DNA of 64,000 bases from Tigriopus japonicus (GCA_010645155.1 CM021323.1:3234762-3298761), one strand, 5' to 3'. Positions 1 to 14,300 are shown, numbered from the stretch's first letter. Made by a program: numbers and translations. Notes: generated by a model not told the origin, from the sequence alone.

Positions 1-2949
1 TCCCGGTGTTAGTGCACACAGAATGACGCAAAATCCCGCATTTGAGGCCAATCTGCAAAGTTGGACAAGGAAGCCCATACTTCGTAAACTACCGTGTAGA
101 AATTGGTCAAAAATGACTTGAACTGTTGGTCAAGTGCAACTGTTGCATAGTAGTTTTTTTTAAGTATTGGCTTTCTTTGTCAATTTTTGGATCGATTTAA
201 TAGGATTTTGCCTCATTTTCTATTTCACTAATCTGATGACCGTGAGTATGCAAGGGGACCGGGGTCGACCTTTTTTTGGCTTCTGTGGACGCATTCCAAA
301 AGGAGTGAACGTTGGATACATGAAACCAGAGCCAGGTGGGCTCAATCAATAATCGTTGCAATTAGTTATATGGGTGTTTGGGCGCGCAGCAAACCAGTCA
401 CACCCTCCTTTACATCCATTTTTCTCAATTTCTTACTCACAACCCACTATTTTGTTTACATCATCTCAAAGTATACAGTAAAGCGATTTTACACAAGTCC
501 TAAAACATTAAAAATAATGCTTGAAATTGCCCAAAAAATAAATTTGGAAAACTTTCGCATTTTAATGGGACAGACTGTACAACCAAAGAAGGAGGAATGA
601 AAGCCGTAGTTCTACTTTTAAATGGGGCTGAAGACAACCAACATTAACTCAAAGGGATTAATCAGATTTTCAATTATCTTGTAATTTTCAATTACAAACT
701 ACCAAACACTTTTAAAAATCTTAGTACTACCAACAGACCATATAGATCAATCGAGTAGTTGTGGGGCAAAAATATTAAGTTGGAGGAGCGGTTAGGTTCC
801 AATAAGTTGAACGACCTGATGTAGTGTTGATTTGCAGATCAGAGGTTTATATCCAACCTGTCCGTAAGTCACCTATTGTTGCCTGTCTATTCCAATTCCA
901 TTCTGGGGTCTCGTATGAAATTCATGTTTTGGTATTAGCTCTCATTCATAAAAATCTCACAAGTGAAGCAGGTGCCATTTCTAGATGAACTTCCAATGCA
1001 AGCGGAATTCTGAAAAAGTTCAAGTCAAGGAATTGATCAAATAAACTCAATGTGTCTCAAAGTTCTCTTTTTCTCAAGTTCTCACCGGAAATGTTACAAC
1101 CTGAAACGCTGAAAAAACTAAAACAAAACAATAGGAGGAATTTGATCAATCAAACTCATGAATTAAGGATGCACTTTCATTCCAGCACTACTTACTTTTG
1201 CCATTTCGGGTAGAATTGACCGATTCCGATGATGAACATTTCTCAAGACTCAAAGTCATAAGAACAAGGATGGTGGATGGCAGAAAATATCCCATTCTGA
1301 GAATGTCGGATCGAGTCAACAGTTTGGAGGAAACTGACAGCAACATGATTCCATTTGTACAAATTGGAGCCAAATCTTTTTACCGGCATGCTCTTAAATC
1401 AAGAATGCTGGGATTGAAAACCACACATAATTTTATTTTCCACGGTTACGCTTCGAGAGAATTTTCGTAGATGAGGCAATTTTGGATTGTAAAGTTTAGC
1501 ACCCGTTACAAACCAAGAATGGTCACTTGGCAAAAAATGACTTTCAAATAAAGGGAATGAAGATGATTGAGCCAATACCTCAAACACAAGTCTCTCAATG
1601 AATTTTTCTTCCAAAGCAATAAAGCAATCAATATTCAGCACCCATGTCGATTAAACAATCAAATTTCTCGACAAAGAGCAATAAACAACTTATATGACAC
1701 TTTTGTAATCAAATCTGAAGATGGTATTAAGATTTCACGACATTCAATACGTAGGTCTTGGTGACAAAGGAATCATTCTTAAAGATTGGCCGTTTTTTTA
1801 TCACGAACTTCACCTTGCAAAGAGCCCTTTTCATGCAGGCACTTTTAGGTTCGTTTCTACTCCATAATGCTTTTTGACATGGCATTCATTGACCATATAA
1901 ATTTGGACCTTTGTCATATATGGATTCTTAAAATGCACTAAGCTTTACACTTTCTGCTGGAAATTGCCTTATGTTTTGGCACCGTTTCAAGTAGCCATGG
2001 ATAACTGGTAAAATTTTGCATTTTTTATGAAAGAAAACAATGACTAACTAACAAGTAACGAAAAAGTTGTAGGTTTGATAATTTAACATTAGAGAGCAAG
2101 ATGAAACAAAATTTTTTGAGATAGATTAGTCATCCACACCTTGGATTCTCAAACGATTTCAGCAGTGCACGAGTAACAAGAGGAATGTCCTTCTTTACTC
2201 ATTTGGAAGCCACCTAACATAGCTGTAATAAAACCCGTTTTTAGTTGGTATATTTGCTAGACAAACCGTTGGATCTTTGTTTTTTTTTGCATAATGAGTT
2301 TGATTGTTTATTGAACCTTAAAAATATTCCGTCTACGAATCTGATACTTCGCACATGTCCATCTTGTTTCTGTTGTGTTTTCGATGCTCTTCTGGCGACC
2401 GCAGAATACTTTTTATGACTGCTTTGAACCGCTTTCTTCCGTTTCTCGGATGATTCGTTTTTACGAAGTTTAACGCCAAGTAAGCAATTTAAAGTCCCCA
2501 AGACAATCGAATTTTGACCACGCAAGCGATTCTTGCTTTCCTTTAGCCCGATGAGAATGGACTCTCTTAAAGGCGTTGAAGCGAACCACAAACCTCTGGC
2601 GGTACGATTTGAGTTGAAGCCTTTGACACGAATGAGTAAACACACAAAAGCTTACATGATTTTGAATGGTTGTTTCATCAATGACAAGTACGGACCCTAC
2701 AATTCATCAGAATGGCTCCTATGACGTCAAAGCAGAACCCCTGAATGTGATGAATGTGGTCTCTCTTCCGCTGATCATCTGATTCAGCTGGCGTGTAATG
2801 TTTTAACTCAACATGGACACGGATATATATTCATCCTACTTTAAGATCACGCAATAGGATTTAACCGCTCTTAGACACAACCGTGTTGAAGCTGACTTCT
2901 AATGGACCCAAAAGAATTTCCACGAAACTCCTTCATACCACCAATTGAG
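1..2949. other. Gene-poor leading region, no gene recognised
   Basis: Several short open stretches occur, the longest at 1198-1470 (+) and 2241-2645 (-, 134 codons, Lys/Arg/Ser-rich). None has a domain I recognise, splice context or family resemblance. At 2735-2780 a plus-strand frame reads a CxxCG...H pattern like that near the C-terminus of some LINE polymerases, but it is too short to assign. The region may be old transposon debris. Confidence 0.4.
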
Positions 2950-4330
2950 CTAATTTGATCCTAACCTAATCTTCAACTTCAATTCTCAATTGACCCAATC
3001 AATATCTAGACTAACCTAATTTAAACCTAAACTAACCAAATTCAAAACAAAGCTAAACTATTTTAACCCTAACACAACAAATTTTGAACTGGTCACACCT
3101 AATTAAACTTAAATAACTAGGGACAGGAAGTTTAGACGAATAAAACTGTCAAATTGAACGAAAAACAACAAATAGAATTGCCTGATTAGACGAAAAAAAA
3201 CGAATAAAATTGACAGAATACAAGAAAAAAGACGAATAAAAGTTCCCAAAAGACGAAAAAAACGAAAAAAGTACTTGTAAGACGGAAAAAATCGAATCAA
3301 TTTCCCAAAAAAGGCGAATGAAACTGGCTTATAAGAAAGAAGAAAAATAAAATGCCCGTACAGACAAAAAAGACGTTTAAAACTGCTCACACAAAATAGA
3401 CAAAATGTATTTCCCTATTGATGGGGGCAAGTCTGTCAGCTTGTGCAAAAACGGCGAAATCTAGAAATTTAAAAGAAAAGAAAGTACCTTATGAGCAAGA
3501 ATTAGCCAGTTGTACATATGTCAAATAAATACCAAGAGTTAACAAATAAATGCTTCTTTTAAAAAGGCTTCTTAAAATCAGATTTGCAGATCCAATAATT
3601 GTTCTGATGGCCAAAAAGTAAGGGTTGTGTTTTTTTTGTTTGTGCAAAACCGCAAATGACAATCAAATTATGATATTGGCTGTAAATGGTGGGGTTGAAC
3701 TTTCTTCGAAGTTTTTATTTGCTTGGAAAATTGAAAAAGAAAAAAAACGCTTACTAATAGCGCGACTAATAAAATTGCCCGATTAGACGAAAAAAGACAA
3801 AAAAAACTCGCGACGAATAAAGGTCCAAAAAAAACGAAAAAGATGAAAAAAGACGATAAGTTTATTCGTCTAAAGTTCCTGTCCCTATAAATAACCTTAT
3901 TGACTGTTTAAAACCGAAACACGGTAATTTTACGAAATGGTGAAGTCATTTTTAAATTCCAGAATTTTCTGAGACATATTTTGAGACGTACATGCAATGA
4001 CAAACACTTTTTTTAGTTTTGTTGATTAGGTCCTCAAAACGGGTCTCAATTTTTGGGGGGAATTTAAAAATGACTTCTTTAGCTCAAAAACAACACCGAG
4101 TGAATTTACCAAATTTGAACCTAAACTAACTTAATTTAATCCCAACCTAATCTGTACTAATTCAATCTAATGTAACTTTATTCTCGCCAAGTTTAAACTT
4201 AAACACACCAAACCAAACATATTGCCAGATTTGTAAAACAAAGCTAATTTTTTAAGCTAATTTTAACTAACCAAACAGAATTCTGACCTAATTCAAACCA
4301 CCCTTTATTATTTCTAACCTTAATTAACTT
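2950..4330. repeat. Degenerate CCTAA/AACCTAA-like low-complexity tract, split by an insertion
   Basis: From about 2950 to 3110 and again from about 4110 to 4330 the plus strand repeats variants of aacctaa, cctaac and taacctaatt at irregular spacing, with no fixed period. CCTAA is the complement of TTAGG, the usual arthropod telomere unit, but perfect tandem units are not present. This is degenerate low-complexity DNA rather than a true telomere block. A hAT-type element (3118-3887) interrupts it. Confidence 0.4.
3118..3887. mobile_element. Non-autonomous hAT-type element, 770 bp
   Basis: The ends are inverted copies: TAGGGACAGGAA then TTTAGACGAATAAA on the left, and the reverse complement on the right. 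Both sides carry the same 8 bp, taaataac (3110-3117 and 3888-3895), the target-duplication length of the hAT superfamily. Inside, the motif agacgaaaaa/acgaataaaa recurs on both flanks, as subterminal transposase-binding repeats do. No transposase frame is present, so any movement would need enzyme from elsewhere. Confidence 0.85.
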
Positions 4331-4959
4331 CAAAGTTCAGAGATGTGTAAAAGTGATAAAAAGAGACAAATGCTCTTCTCACCGAACTATGGACGACCAA
4401 GTACTGTTTTTTTGGTGTTGCGGATTTTTTTACTACCGCTACAGAGAGTGAGATTCCCTGTAAACAAAAAATTACAAGAAAAGGTAATGTCACACAATTG
4501 AGCACATCCTGACAGCACGATTGGATGACCTCTCTTGTTCTCAAATGAAACAGCAGAGCAAGATGGGCCATATTCATACTCTATCATTATTTTTTCCATT
4601 TTCATCCTGTTCCAAGATCTTACTCTTTTACGTTCTTGTTTTAGATTACCATCTGTGGTGCTGGAGTGACACCTTACCAATACAAAAGCAATAGTTCCGT
4701 GAAGAAAGCTAAGTCATGAATCAATTTAAGAGAAAAGTGATAATCAGTGCCATCTTGAGGTAAAAACAATTCTGGGTACTTCTGTCAAATCTTTGGCCTT
4801 GATTAATGATTACTTGATCACAGAGGTCCCAGAGTTGAGATACCGGAGCAGGCCGGTCGTGAAATTTCATAGTGGACAGCTAGGGCCGTTTATCATCAGC
4901 GACTAGGTGAAACTTGCCCAAACAAACGTATTCGTAGAAAGCTTAGATCGTTTATTTAT
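4331..4959. other. Intergenic stretch, nothing recognised
   Basis: Overlapping minus-strand open frames at 4320-4680 have no recognisable domain. At 4887 the bases tagggccgttt resemble a hAT end, but I found no partner end or target duplication. Confidence 0.35.
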
Positions 4960-5463
4960 CACTAGAGACAGTGCAAGCTTTATTTAGGCTGATTTGGCAA
5001 AGGGGGCGGAATGCGTTGAATTTATGAGGAAAATGTCGCCCTCACAACTGTTGAGCGGACAGTAAGTGTGACCAAACATGCGAATTAAGGCTAACTTTTT
5101 TAAACTCGTTCTTGAAGCCACAAGTTACTTTTTGTCCATATATGTATTGGATTAACTTTACATAACGCAAAAGCTGAAATTTGTGTTCTTCCTACCACTT
5201 ACTTATTCAATGTATTGGCAAAAAAGTTTATAGTTGTAGTATTCTAATCCAAGGCATGGTCACCTAGTAACGTCTTCAATTCTTTCAAGAAAGTGACACT
5301 AGCAAAAGGAAAAAATGTCCCAAAAACTTTAATCACTTCCACATTTGATTCATCAATTGCATGGTTGACATTTGCCTGGTCACAAATTTCAATTGTTCCT
5401 GCACTTTTGTCCGCTCAGCAGTTGGTGATCAGACACATTTTGAGGCTTACACTCCCTCTAGTA
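4960..5463 (-). mobile_element. Inverted-terminal repeat family, copy I (about 504 bp)
   Basis: This is the reverse-oriented relative of the copies at 18233-18659 and 46342-47373. The outer ends read cactagagacagtgcaa and (reversed) tactagagggagtgtaa. An inner inverted pair of about 20 bp, gtcgcc..aac..ttgagcggac, lies near 5036-5062 and 5409-5435. No coding capacity is seen. It is a non-autonomous DNA transposon of unassigned superfamily, because no convincing target duplication could be read. This copy keeps the uninterrupted sequence at the point where copy III carries an insertion at 47010-47174. Confidence 0.65.
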
Positions 5464-8343
5464 TTAATAGAACTTAATGGTTGAAGGCTAGTTTTTGAAA
5501 AACATTAAGTTTCTTGGCCTTATGGCCTCCTGTCTACAATTGGCTTCTCCCAATTATACTAAGATGCTCAATGAAGATGATAATTCAATTCACAGACATT
5601 TAATCCCACAATTATAGGATTTGGCATTGAAAATTTGTCTTGCGCTCTTTCATTTGTACAATGATCTTCCACTTGTTTGGGCAAGTATCTCATGATATTC
5701 TTCGGAAATATTTGCCTTTTCGCGCAACTTCTGGCCAATTTCAGCAGAAAACAAGGCAGACAGAATGACGACAACGTCCTTGACCCAACATCCTCTGGTT
5801 GAAGATTTAGTTGGCTCTGAAATCAAGACACTATGCACAAAAGGTTATTAGACAAATTCAAAGACATTTTAGTAAGGCATCATATTTATTCTCCTGAATT
5901 ACTCGCAAAAACATCCATCGTTCAAGTGAATGATTACGAAATCATAAAAATGGCAGATGTTTTGGTCTTTTGTAAAATAATGGAGTCAATCATAAAACTG
6001 AACCTATGAAACCAAGACCAGGTAAACACATACGGCAATACATCGATGAAATATGCTTTTATTGACTTCGCCACAAAATCCATTGTTTGTTCTCATCCAA
6101 TTACAACATAAAGATACAAAAAAGGGAAATAAAAATCATTCTTCCATTCACAAGGTTTTGAAGTGCTTTTTAAGTTGGGGTTTTTAACGAGTCGCAAATG
6201 CCCTTGAATTCCCCTGACAGCCTGTTTCAAATGTAAACAAAGACATCTTGGCACTTTTTGGACCAACAGTGCAATATGTCAACTTTCAATTTAACGATTT
6301 CTGGAAGGACTTTATTTTCCGGATGTAACACATAAAATATTGAACCTTTTCCGAATTGCGCCAACAAAATGCCCCGTTTTTTCATGGTGGCACAACGCGA
6401 GTGCCATCTCAATTCCAGCATTAGACTTATCTCAACGGAAACTCATACGCAGGGCCACCAAATTTTGGCAAGAATTATTATAAAAAAAGATGCAATATTT
6501 TGTGTGATCGTTTTGGGAAATAATGTAGGCAAAACGGATTTTTTGGGAAATTCACAAGCGCTTTTCTCATTGATTGCAAACAATGAAATAATGTAAATGT
6601 TTGGATAAATGAATTTTTCAATTATAATTCGTAACTGAAAACACTGACCTTTTCCATGCACTCCCATTGTGTGTAGTTCTTACTTCATATCTTGGAATAA
6701 CTGAAAACCTTAAACACCAAAAACATTTTGCTGCAACTGTAACAGATCCCCTGTGCTTCTTTTTTATTTTGATTTTGTCATCCTTTTTCGAGATCATTTT
6801 GAAGGGAAGAAGCAATGCCACATATTTTTTTATTTTTATTTTTTCCACTTTTGGAATTTTTTATAATTACATGGTAAATTATAATTTACAGGTATCTGGT
6901 GGTACCGAAGATTAACCAAACATTTTTTTTGCTGTAACTGTAAAATATTATGTCGGCTTGTTTCCTAACTTTGATTTTGACTGATGAACCTCTTTTCAGA
7001 CAATTTTCAATGGAAGAAGCCAGTTTTCCACATTCTCGTGAAATTTTCCCTACTTTTGTAATTTCGACATAGTTTGTGAATTTGTTGACAGAAAACTAAA
7101 GATTTTATAGATAGCCTTACAACAAAGAAAAGCTAAAACTGAATTATAATAAAAACCTCACTTAATATGAATTGGAAGAGATGGGTTTTGCACAAATTAT
7201 TTGCTTCTGGGTCAGGGCTGGTTCTGCAAATTTTCAGATTGTTTCACTTCGCAGCTCAAAGTTCGAAACGCAGTAAAGTTTTTGAATGCAACTGTGATGT
7301 AGATTGGCACGAATTCGGATGAGAGTTTTGTAGAAAGTTTTTCTCACAAATATTTATTTTTTTAGCGTGGTTTTTAAGATTAATGGCGTTTTATCTCTCT
7401 CTAGCTTAAAAGTATCTATTGGAAGTAACATTGAAATCACTTGGGAAAAAATGAGACAGCTGAAATTCCAAGTGAAATCAATCCGAATTTTACGAGTCGG
7501 CTGCTCAGAGGTTGGTTCCAACTCCGGATTGGTTCCTGGGTCTTTGGATCCAACTCGCGACTTGCGAGTTTGGAACTGATCCGATGCGATGTTGAGCCGG
7601 ATTATGGCCGTTCTGGACTCGCCCTAATGCTGTAGATTTTGGGTTACTTAACTCAAATATTGCTCATATCGACACAAATCGAAAAAAAAACACCAGAATT
7701 TTTATATCTGCAACTATTTCAATTTTCTTGCATTTTAGGTTTATTTTTCAACCCATCTCTTCAAGAGAAGGTTAGGATAACGTCCAAATCACGAAGAACG
7801 CAAGAAAAGAAAGAGGCAAAGTTTTCTTTCACAAAGTAAAGTGTCCAATAACTGAAGCAAAAATTTGATTGTTTCCTGTGTCTGTTGATTATAATGGAAA
7901 AGTACAAATATTTTCCTAAGCACAACCATCCAATTGTCGAGTTATCTACGCATGAACACAATGGTAACCTGAAATTGATATCGAATTTAAAGAGTGAAGT
8001 GTTAAGAAGCATGAATATAGCCAAAAGAGCAGATCGTAGACAAACGTTGAAAACGGCAAAGCGTAGGCACTTGCCCAAACGAAGAAGTTTCGAGTCCCGA
8101 AGAATTGAGTCGAGCTGATGGAAAGGCATTAGCGTTCATTCAGTCAAATCCCGACAAGAATTACGAATTGAAAGATCGCGGGGAATCCCTCCAAAGGAAA
8201 GGTTCCCGGTGAGTGTGAGCTCTACGCACGTACATTCAACTTGGTCGAGCCAACGTGAAGTAATATTGAAAAGAACAGCAGTCGCCAGCGGACACTCAAA
8301 CAGAGCACATCTCCATTTCTTATTTCATCACAACATTGCCAAC
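5464..8343. other. Intergenic stretch upstream of the first CUB-type gene
   Basis: Only short open frames without recognisable domains are present, for example 6667-6915 (+) and 7885-8118 (+). The final 180 bases (8160-8343) are less AT-rich and are probably the promoter and 5' untranslated leader of the gene that starts at 8344. Confidence 0.35.
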
Positions 8344-11300
8344 ATGGGTAAATATGAAGGATATCCAAAGTAAAGAAGTACCGGGTTAACATCTCGTTAA
8401 AACCATAACTTGCAAAACGCTTACGGTAGTCTCCTGGACACTGAAGAAGACCCGTCTTAATTATTTACATGCGGTCACGTACATTTGGCCTTTCGGGCGT
8501 AATTTGAGATATTTTTTTACGGAAATTTAAGCAGGCTTCTTGTCTCAAACAATCTCAATTGGTCCATTGTAGGGGCCCAGGAAATATTGATGCACGAACA
8601 GAAAATTACCATCTAAAGAACCATGTCCATGTATGGTCTCATAATTGAGCTTCTATTTTTAGTTCAACGATCGCAGCTTATGTGCCGTGACGATACTCGA
8701 ACATGGTTATTTATACTGATCTGTTAATCTTCCTAACTTGAATTGTGCTTAGTACACTTGATAACTCATCTAATATTTGTTACAAACTCAATCGATATCT
8801 GCACAGCTGAATTCAAATAATCTATTCAATTGACTATCGCAGTTTCGACTTCCTGTTTGTGGATCATCAGTGGTTTGTTTTTAATTGGAAATGCGGCCGA
8901 ACCCGACATCAACAACACCCAATCGCGCCAAAAACGTACGGCTTGCAGAGTATTAAGGGCTGACACAGGGTACCTACTATTTATTCGAACATGGCTCGTC
9001 TGGAATTTGGTCTGACCACAGGGCGGATATACGGAACTTTTTGTTGGATGAGTTACAGCTGTTGAAGAGCAAAGGTTGCAGGTGAAAACTTGATAGTTCC
9101 GAAGATTATTACTTAAGTTGTGCCCAAACAAACAACAAGTGACCCTGACTTCAACCTATGAATGGGTGAAAGCGGCAATTTTGCCCTCGTCTCCAACACC
9201 GACACCGCAAGGTTGACACCCACGCCGACACGGACACCTGTGTTGAAGTTGCCCATCAACGTCGTGGTGTCGACATTGACACCGATAGCGTGTTCCTTAT
9301 AATTAAGTCAAACAAAATGTGCCCTTTTGGACTGTAATATGGAGCACCAGTTTTGACAGACCTATCCATTCTAAAGACATTTAAGTTCATGTTAGTTCAA
9401 CATAAATTGGAGAGAGGGAAAATAAGCTTACATTTTACATACCCTAGCTGGGTGTGTGATTTTCTTGCTTTGCAATTCTGTTTTTGGAGTTTGGTAAGCG
9501 TTTATTTTTATGATTGAACAAAAATTAATGATATTGGATTTTGTTTAGTCCTTAACATTTACAATCAAAATTGGGATCAAGTTTTTGAGCGGGCAGTACG
9601 TTTTGCAAAAACTCTTTAAGCCTTAAAATGTTGGCACCAGAGACCTGGTGTTGATGCCGACACCGAAAGCCCAAAAAGTTGGTGTCAACACCTTGGCACC
9701 GACACCGGCTTCTCACCCACCCCTACTTCAACCCTAGAAACGAAACGAACTTGTTTGGGCACAACTGCTTGGGAAACGTCACAGCCAAAGGTCAGCTGGG
9801 GCCTGAAAATTGTCCAACAAAATGTTAGGCCTGTCTTCCGCAGCGTCTCCTCTCTGCCAACTCTGTGGGTCTGACCTTTAGGAAGATTGCGTTCAATTTG
9901 CATTTCTTTTCAACATCATGGGTCGCTTGACTCTTGATGCTTTGAATTCAAAATCAGTCACGAGCCTTCCAGTATTTTTTGTCACAGGACAGCATTATTG
10001 TGACAAAATTGTGTTTTATTATTTACAAAATTTACTTCTTTTGTCTATACGCCTGCGCCGGCAAGAATTCGCATGTCATGATTTCACTCTTTACATGGCA
10101 GTTTTGTTCTAGGCGGCAAAATGTCGATTTTCTGTATATTTCTCTATTTGTTTGGTAGTTCTATTTGGGTGTATCTCATCCTGCACGTCATTCATGTTGT
10201 AATTTAGTCCGAATCAAAGGCAAAAGTCAGGTTTTAATCGCTTAATTGAACATAGTGAATTTTTTCAATGTGACTTTCCACTTGAAAACTTAAAATTGAA
10301 GCATCAGGCGTCCTAGTTTACTATCTCATTGTGAAGGAAACGCATGTGCCTTTTCGTGATGCAATTTTTTCTATCATGATCATAACTGTATAGTTCAACG
10401 ATTTTAGGACTCTTCAGCATATTCAACATTGTCACGTTTAAAGTAAGAGAGAGAGGCTTGTGGAATTATTACATGCTAGCTGGCTCTGCTCTATGTACAC
10501 TTCCATGTCTTTTAGAATGATCCTTGCACCACAACTGGAACTGGCAATCTGGGTGGAACTTGTATGACCTCGGCCGAGTGCACGGCAAAAAGTGGATCGG
10601 CCTCCGGGAATTGTGCAGCAGGTAAAAACCTATGAAGAAAACAAGCTTTTGTTTTTCGTGAGACATGCACAGTGCTATTTCAGGCTTTGGCGTGTGTTGT
10701 CTTTTCATCGTGAGTGGTGCTTGCGGAACCACTCAAACCATCAATCAGGTGTGCAGCTCTTTTATGAAAAAGTAACCATTTCTTGCTTTAACCGTAAGTC
10801 TTTTTAACATTGTAGAACTGCACTTATATTAGGGTAAGGCCATAACATATATTTTTATCAGATTTGCAAAATTGAAATTTCATTGATTGTTTATTAACCA
10901 GAACAACTTGCATTATTGTAGAACAATGGAAGCCCTTCTGCCGATACTACCGTTAGTCAAACTTGCGCTTACAATTTCAACCGGATTTGTGATAGTGAGA
11001 TAGCTCAATACTGAATTCATTCTCAATCAACATTGAAATATTTGGAACATTTTTTAGATTTGTGTCAAATAAGGTAAGTTCTTGAACTTTTTTGTTAGCA
11101 TGTTGAACTACAATGTATCTCGCAGAACAACATCATTTGAGACGTTAAGTGTAATTCTCGCTTAAAAGTGAAGCAAAATAAACTTACTTATCTTTCCTCT
11201 ATGTTCTTGCAATCTCCAAGCAAATAGGGATGGTGTATGCACGGTACTTTTATGAGAGCAAGAATACCAATCAAGATTCTTACATTCACCTCAAAGTAAG

Positions 11301-14300
11301 GAGGTGTAAGACACAATGCTTTTGCTTGTCCGAACTCTCTGGACATTCAATTTCGGTAATGTTAATGAATACCAGTAGTCGCCGGAAAAATCTGTCCGAA
11401 AGTGACAAGGTATTAAATATATATTTTCTTCAAAAGGCCAAAATATTTGAAAAATAAACAGTAAATTTAAAAAATATTTTTGGAAAAAGTCATTATTCGG
11501 CATTTTTTTCTGTGTACATTAATTTTTCCAACATATTTTTGGTAAGTTTAATGGAATGGGTCGTTTTTGGAGGAATTTTCTATTTGCCTCAATAGATGGG
11601 GCGGTTTTTTGGTAAATTGCAGTGTATATAGGTTGTTAATGCTTTACTTTAGTAGAAATGTCCTTTTAGAGACACTTTGGTACATTTGGTTTATTTTGGT
11701 CCAGCCCTGTTGTGCCTTGACCCTTCTTTAATTTTGCTCTAATTTTTTTGAAATATTTTTCTTACCTAAAAAATCAAGAGAATGCTTAATTTTTCATAGA
11801 CACTCTCCGTTTTTCGTTCAAAACTAGGAAAAACGTAAAAGAAAACAGTCTCCTTTGCTGTACGTTTAAACCATTATCACATCGTGGCTAAAAATATAGG
11901 AGGGCGATAAATTTTATTTCGTTTCGGAGTTATGGTCTCTCGAGAGTTTAAAAATGCATGGACGCTTTTGAAACATACACATACAATTTATTTTATACCT
12001 TTTTTTGATTTCCCAATTATGTTGTTGGGTAATCTGTGGGATTCTACATGACATTTAGGCTCTAAAGGGGATCGGCACACACACTTTTACCCAACTCATT
12101 CTATGAAAAAAGATATGCTGTATTCAAAGGTGTTCTCACGTGTTTACATGAACTTGTGTGGACTTTCCAGAAAGCCTTGGCTCCAATCAGGAATCATATT
12201 TAGCCCTAAATGAATTGATGTCGAGTTTTATTTTAGACAATAGAAAAAGAAAAGAAATAGCAAGTTTGACTGACTAATGTGTTCCACGCGCATTAACTGT
12301 TTATCAGGCAAAATATTAGTGTAAAATTTAAGTTCTGCTCCTCCTGCCACTTGTTTCGTTCCTTATGATATTTTTTTTGTCACAGTGGAAATTTACTTAC
12401 GACAAAATTGTTTGCAATCCACCACCTTAAGATAATCTGCCTTTTGGGGAAAATTGAGATTTATTTCCGTGTAAGCATTTAAAAGGGCAATCTTGCTTTT
12501 GTCCCTAATATTTGTTTTTTCCAATATGAATAGACTGTATTTAGGCTTTAATTTTTGAAGTGCCATGTCTTATCCCCCTCCCCATTTTTTCGAACGCCAA
12601 GCTGTGCTACATTGAAGAGATGAAGAGGCAACCACGGCCATCTGGCGGTGAAAATAATTTTGGATGCTTCGGCGAAATCTTTACCTTTTATATGGTCACA
12701 CAATATGATTCAGCAATTCTTCAACAATACTGCAGCTCACTTCCGACAGAGTCAAAAAATGAGGTGAAATTATTTTCAGAAATTACCTTTGTGATTCTTG
12801 CAACAAGATCAAGACGAGTTTAACTCCTAGATTCAGAAACTTTGCCCTTCTTTTGGCTTCATCTAGTGATGTATTTTAAAGTGTCTTTAGCATTAATTCA
12901 TAAAACTCAAAATGTCTCAATAAATTGATGACAGCAATACTTAATAAACATAAAGCACTAAAAACAATCTTTTATGCCCTTAATATCCAAAACAGGAATT
13001 GAAAGAAATCTCCAAAAGGTTGTGTGTGCAAGTGATTCCTAAGCGTCTATTCGTGTTTTTAAAGTCATTTCAAAGCTTGACGAACAATTCTAAAAACGTT
13101 ATTTGAAAAGTGTCAAGTCAATGCTCCAAAATATTCATATAATTTTTAAGCTAACTTGGGGTCATTGCTTTGAGTGAAGATATCAATTATAACAAATAAA
13201 TTAATTTACCGGTGACAATCACAAATAGTGTTTTTCTCGTCTCACGAAAATCCCGCAGTTCCTAATTTTATGAGAAAGTGAGAGTATGTCCAGGATGAAA
13301 AAAAACACGCAGGAAAAATTCCTCGTAAGATGATTGTAATCGAAAACATGTCAGTTTTCGAAACTGTCAGTGATCAATAGTCTCAAAACTGAGGATCAAA
13401 CTTGTTTCTTTTAGGCTAGATTTCCGAACTTTATCGACCTCAAGCAGTGCGACAGGTAAGCTGTGCGACTGTTGCAAACATTCAAGCTGGACACTATTAA
13501 AGACAAATTCTTCTCACATGTTTCAGGATCGTGTGGAGGGGATGGCGACTCTGTAACAGTTGTAAGTCCGTTTTCAAGCTCAGCCAACGCCTTTCCTCCA
13601 ACTGTGTGCGGAATTTTGACTGGACAACACAGTGAGTCGGGCATCCTCTTAACTTGTTACACTTCTCATTTTCAGTCTAAAAGCTCATATGTTCACCAAA
13701 AACAAACGTGACACGAGTTGAGTTTGTTCAGAGAACTTAACAAATTCACTAGAGTGGTCACCTGTATTTGACTTGGATGGCAAAACCACGCACAAGTTTG
13801 GCTCTGAACGAAGATCCAATAAACTGATTAATTGAATAAAAACACCACCCACACCACAACTGCTGATGCGAGGTTAAAGCTTGTCAAGTTACAGAACCAT
13901 TTAGCCTGAATCTATTAAATGCAGAACTTTGATATAATGATGTCAATTAACAGTACAAAATATTCATCCATTTGACTCTATTTCCAGTGTATTTTGAAAC
14001 TGGTACCACTGGAGATGCCGGAACACTGTCCATTGCCAAAGGCACCGGAGCTGGTAGCCGATCCTTCGACATCAAAGCAACCTATTACACTTGCGACAGT
14101 GTGAACAAGTACGAATATTGAGTATTTACTGCTTATTTACATATTGAACATAAGGCATACACTCACTGAACATCGAAGTTAGCGGTAGTGATACTTTTTT
14201 TGCAATTGAACGAACTTTGTCCATTATTTTGTCGATTTTAACGAAACATAGTTTCTAAGATTGTGTGTACAAGTTTTCCTTTAGGTACTGCGTGTCTATG

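Noticed and set aside
13562..13585. A 22-bp intron-like GT..AG segment in the CUB-type gene
   Set aside because: Too short to splice, and the frame is open straight through it in the 13527-13631 exon.
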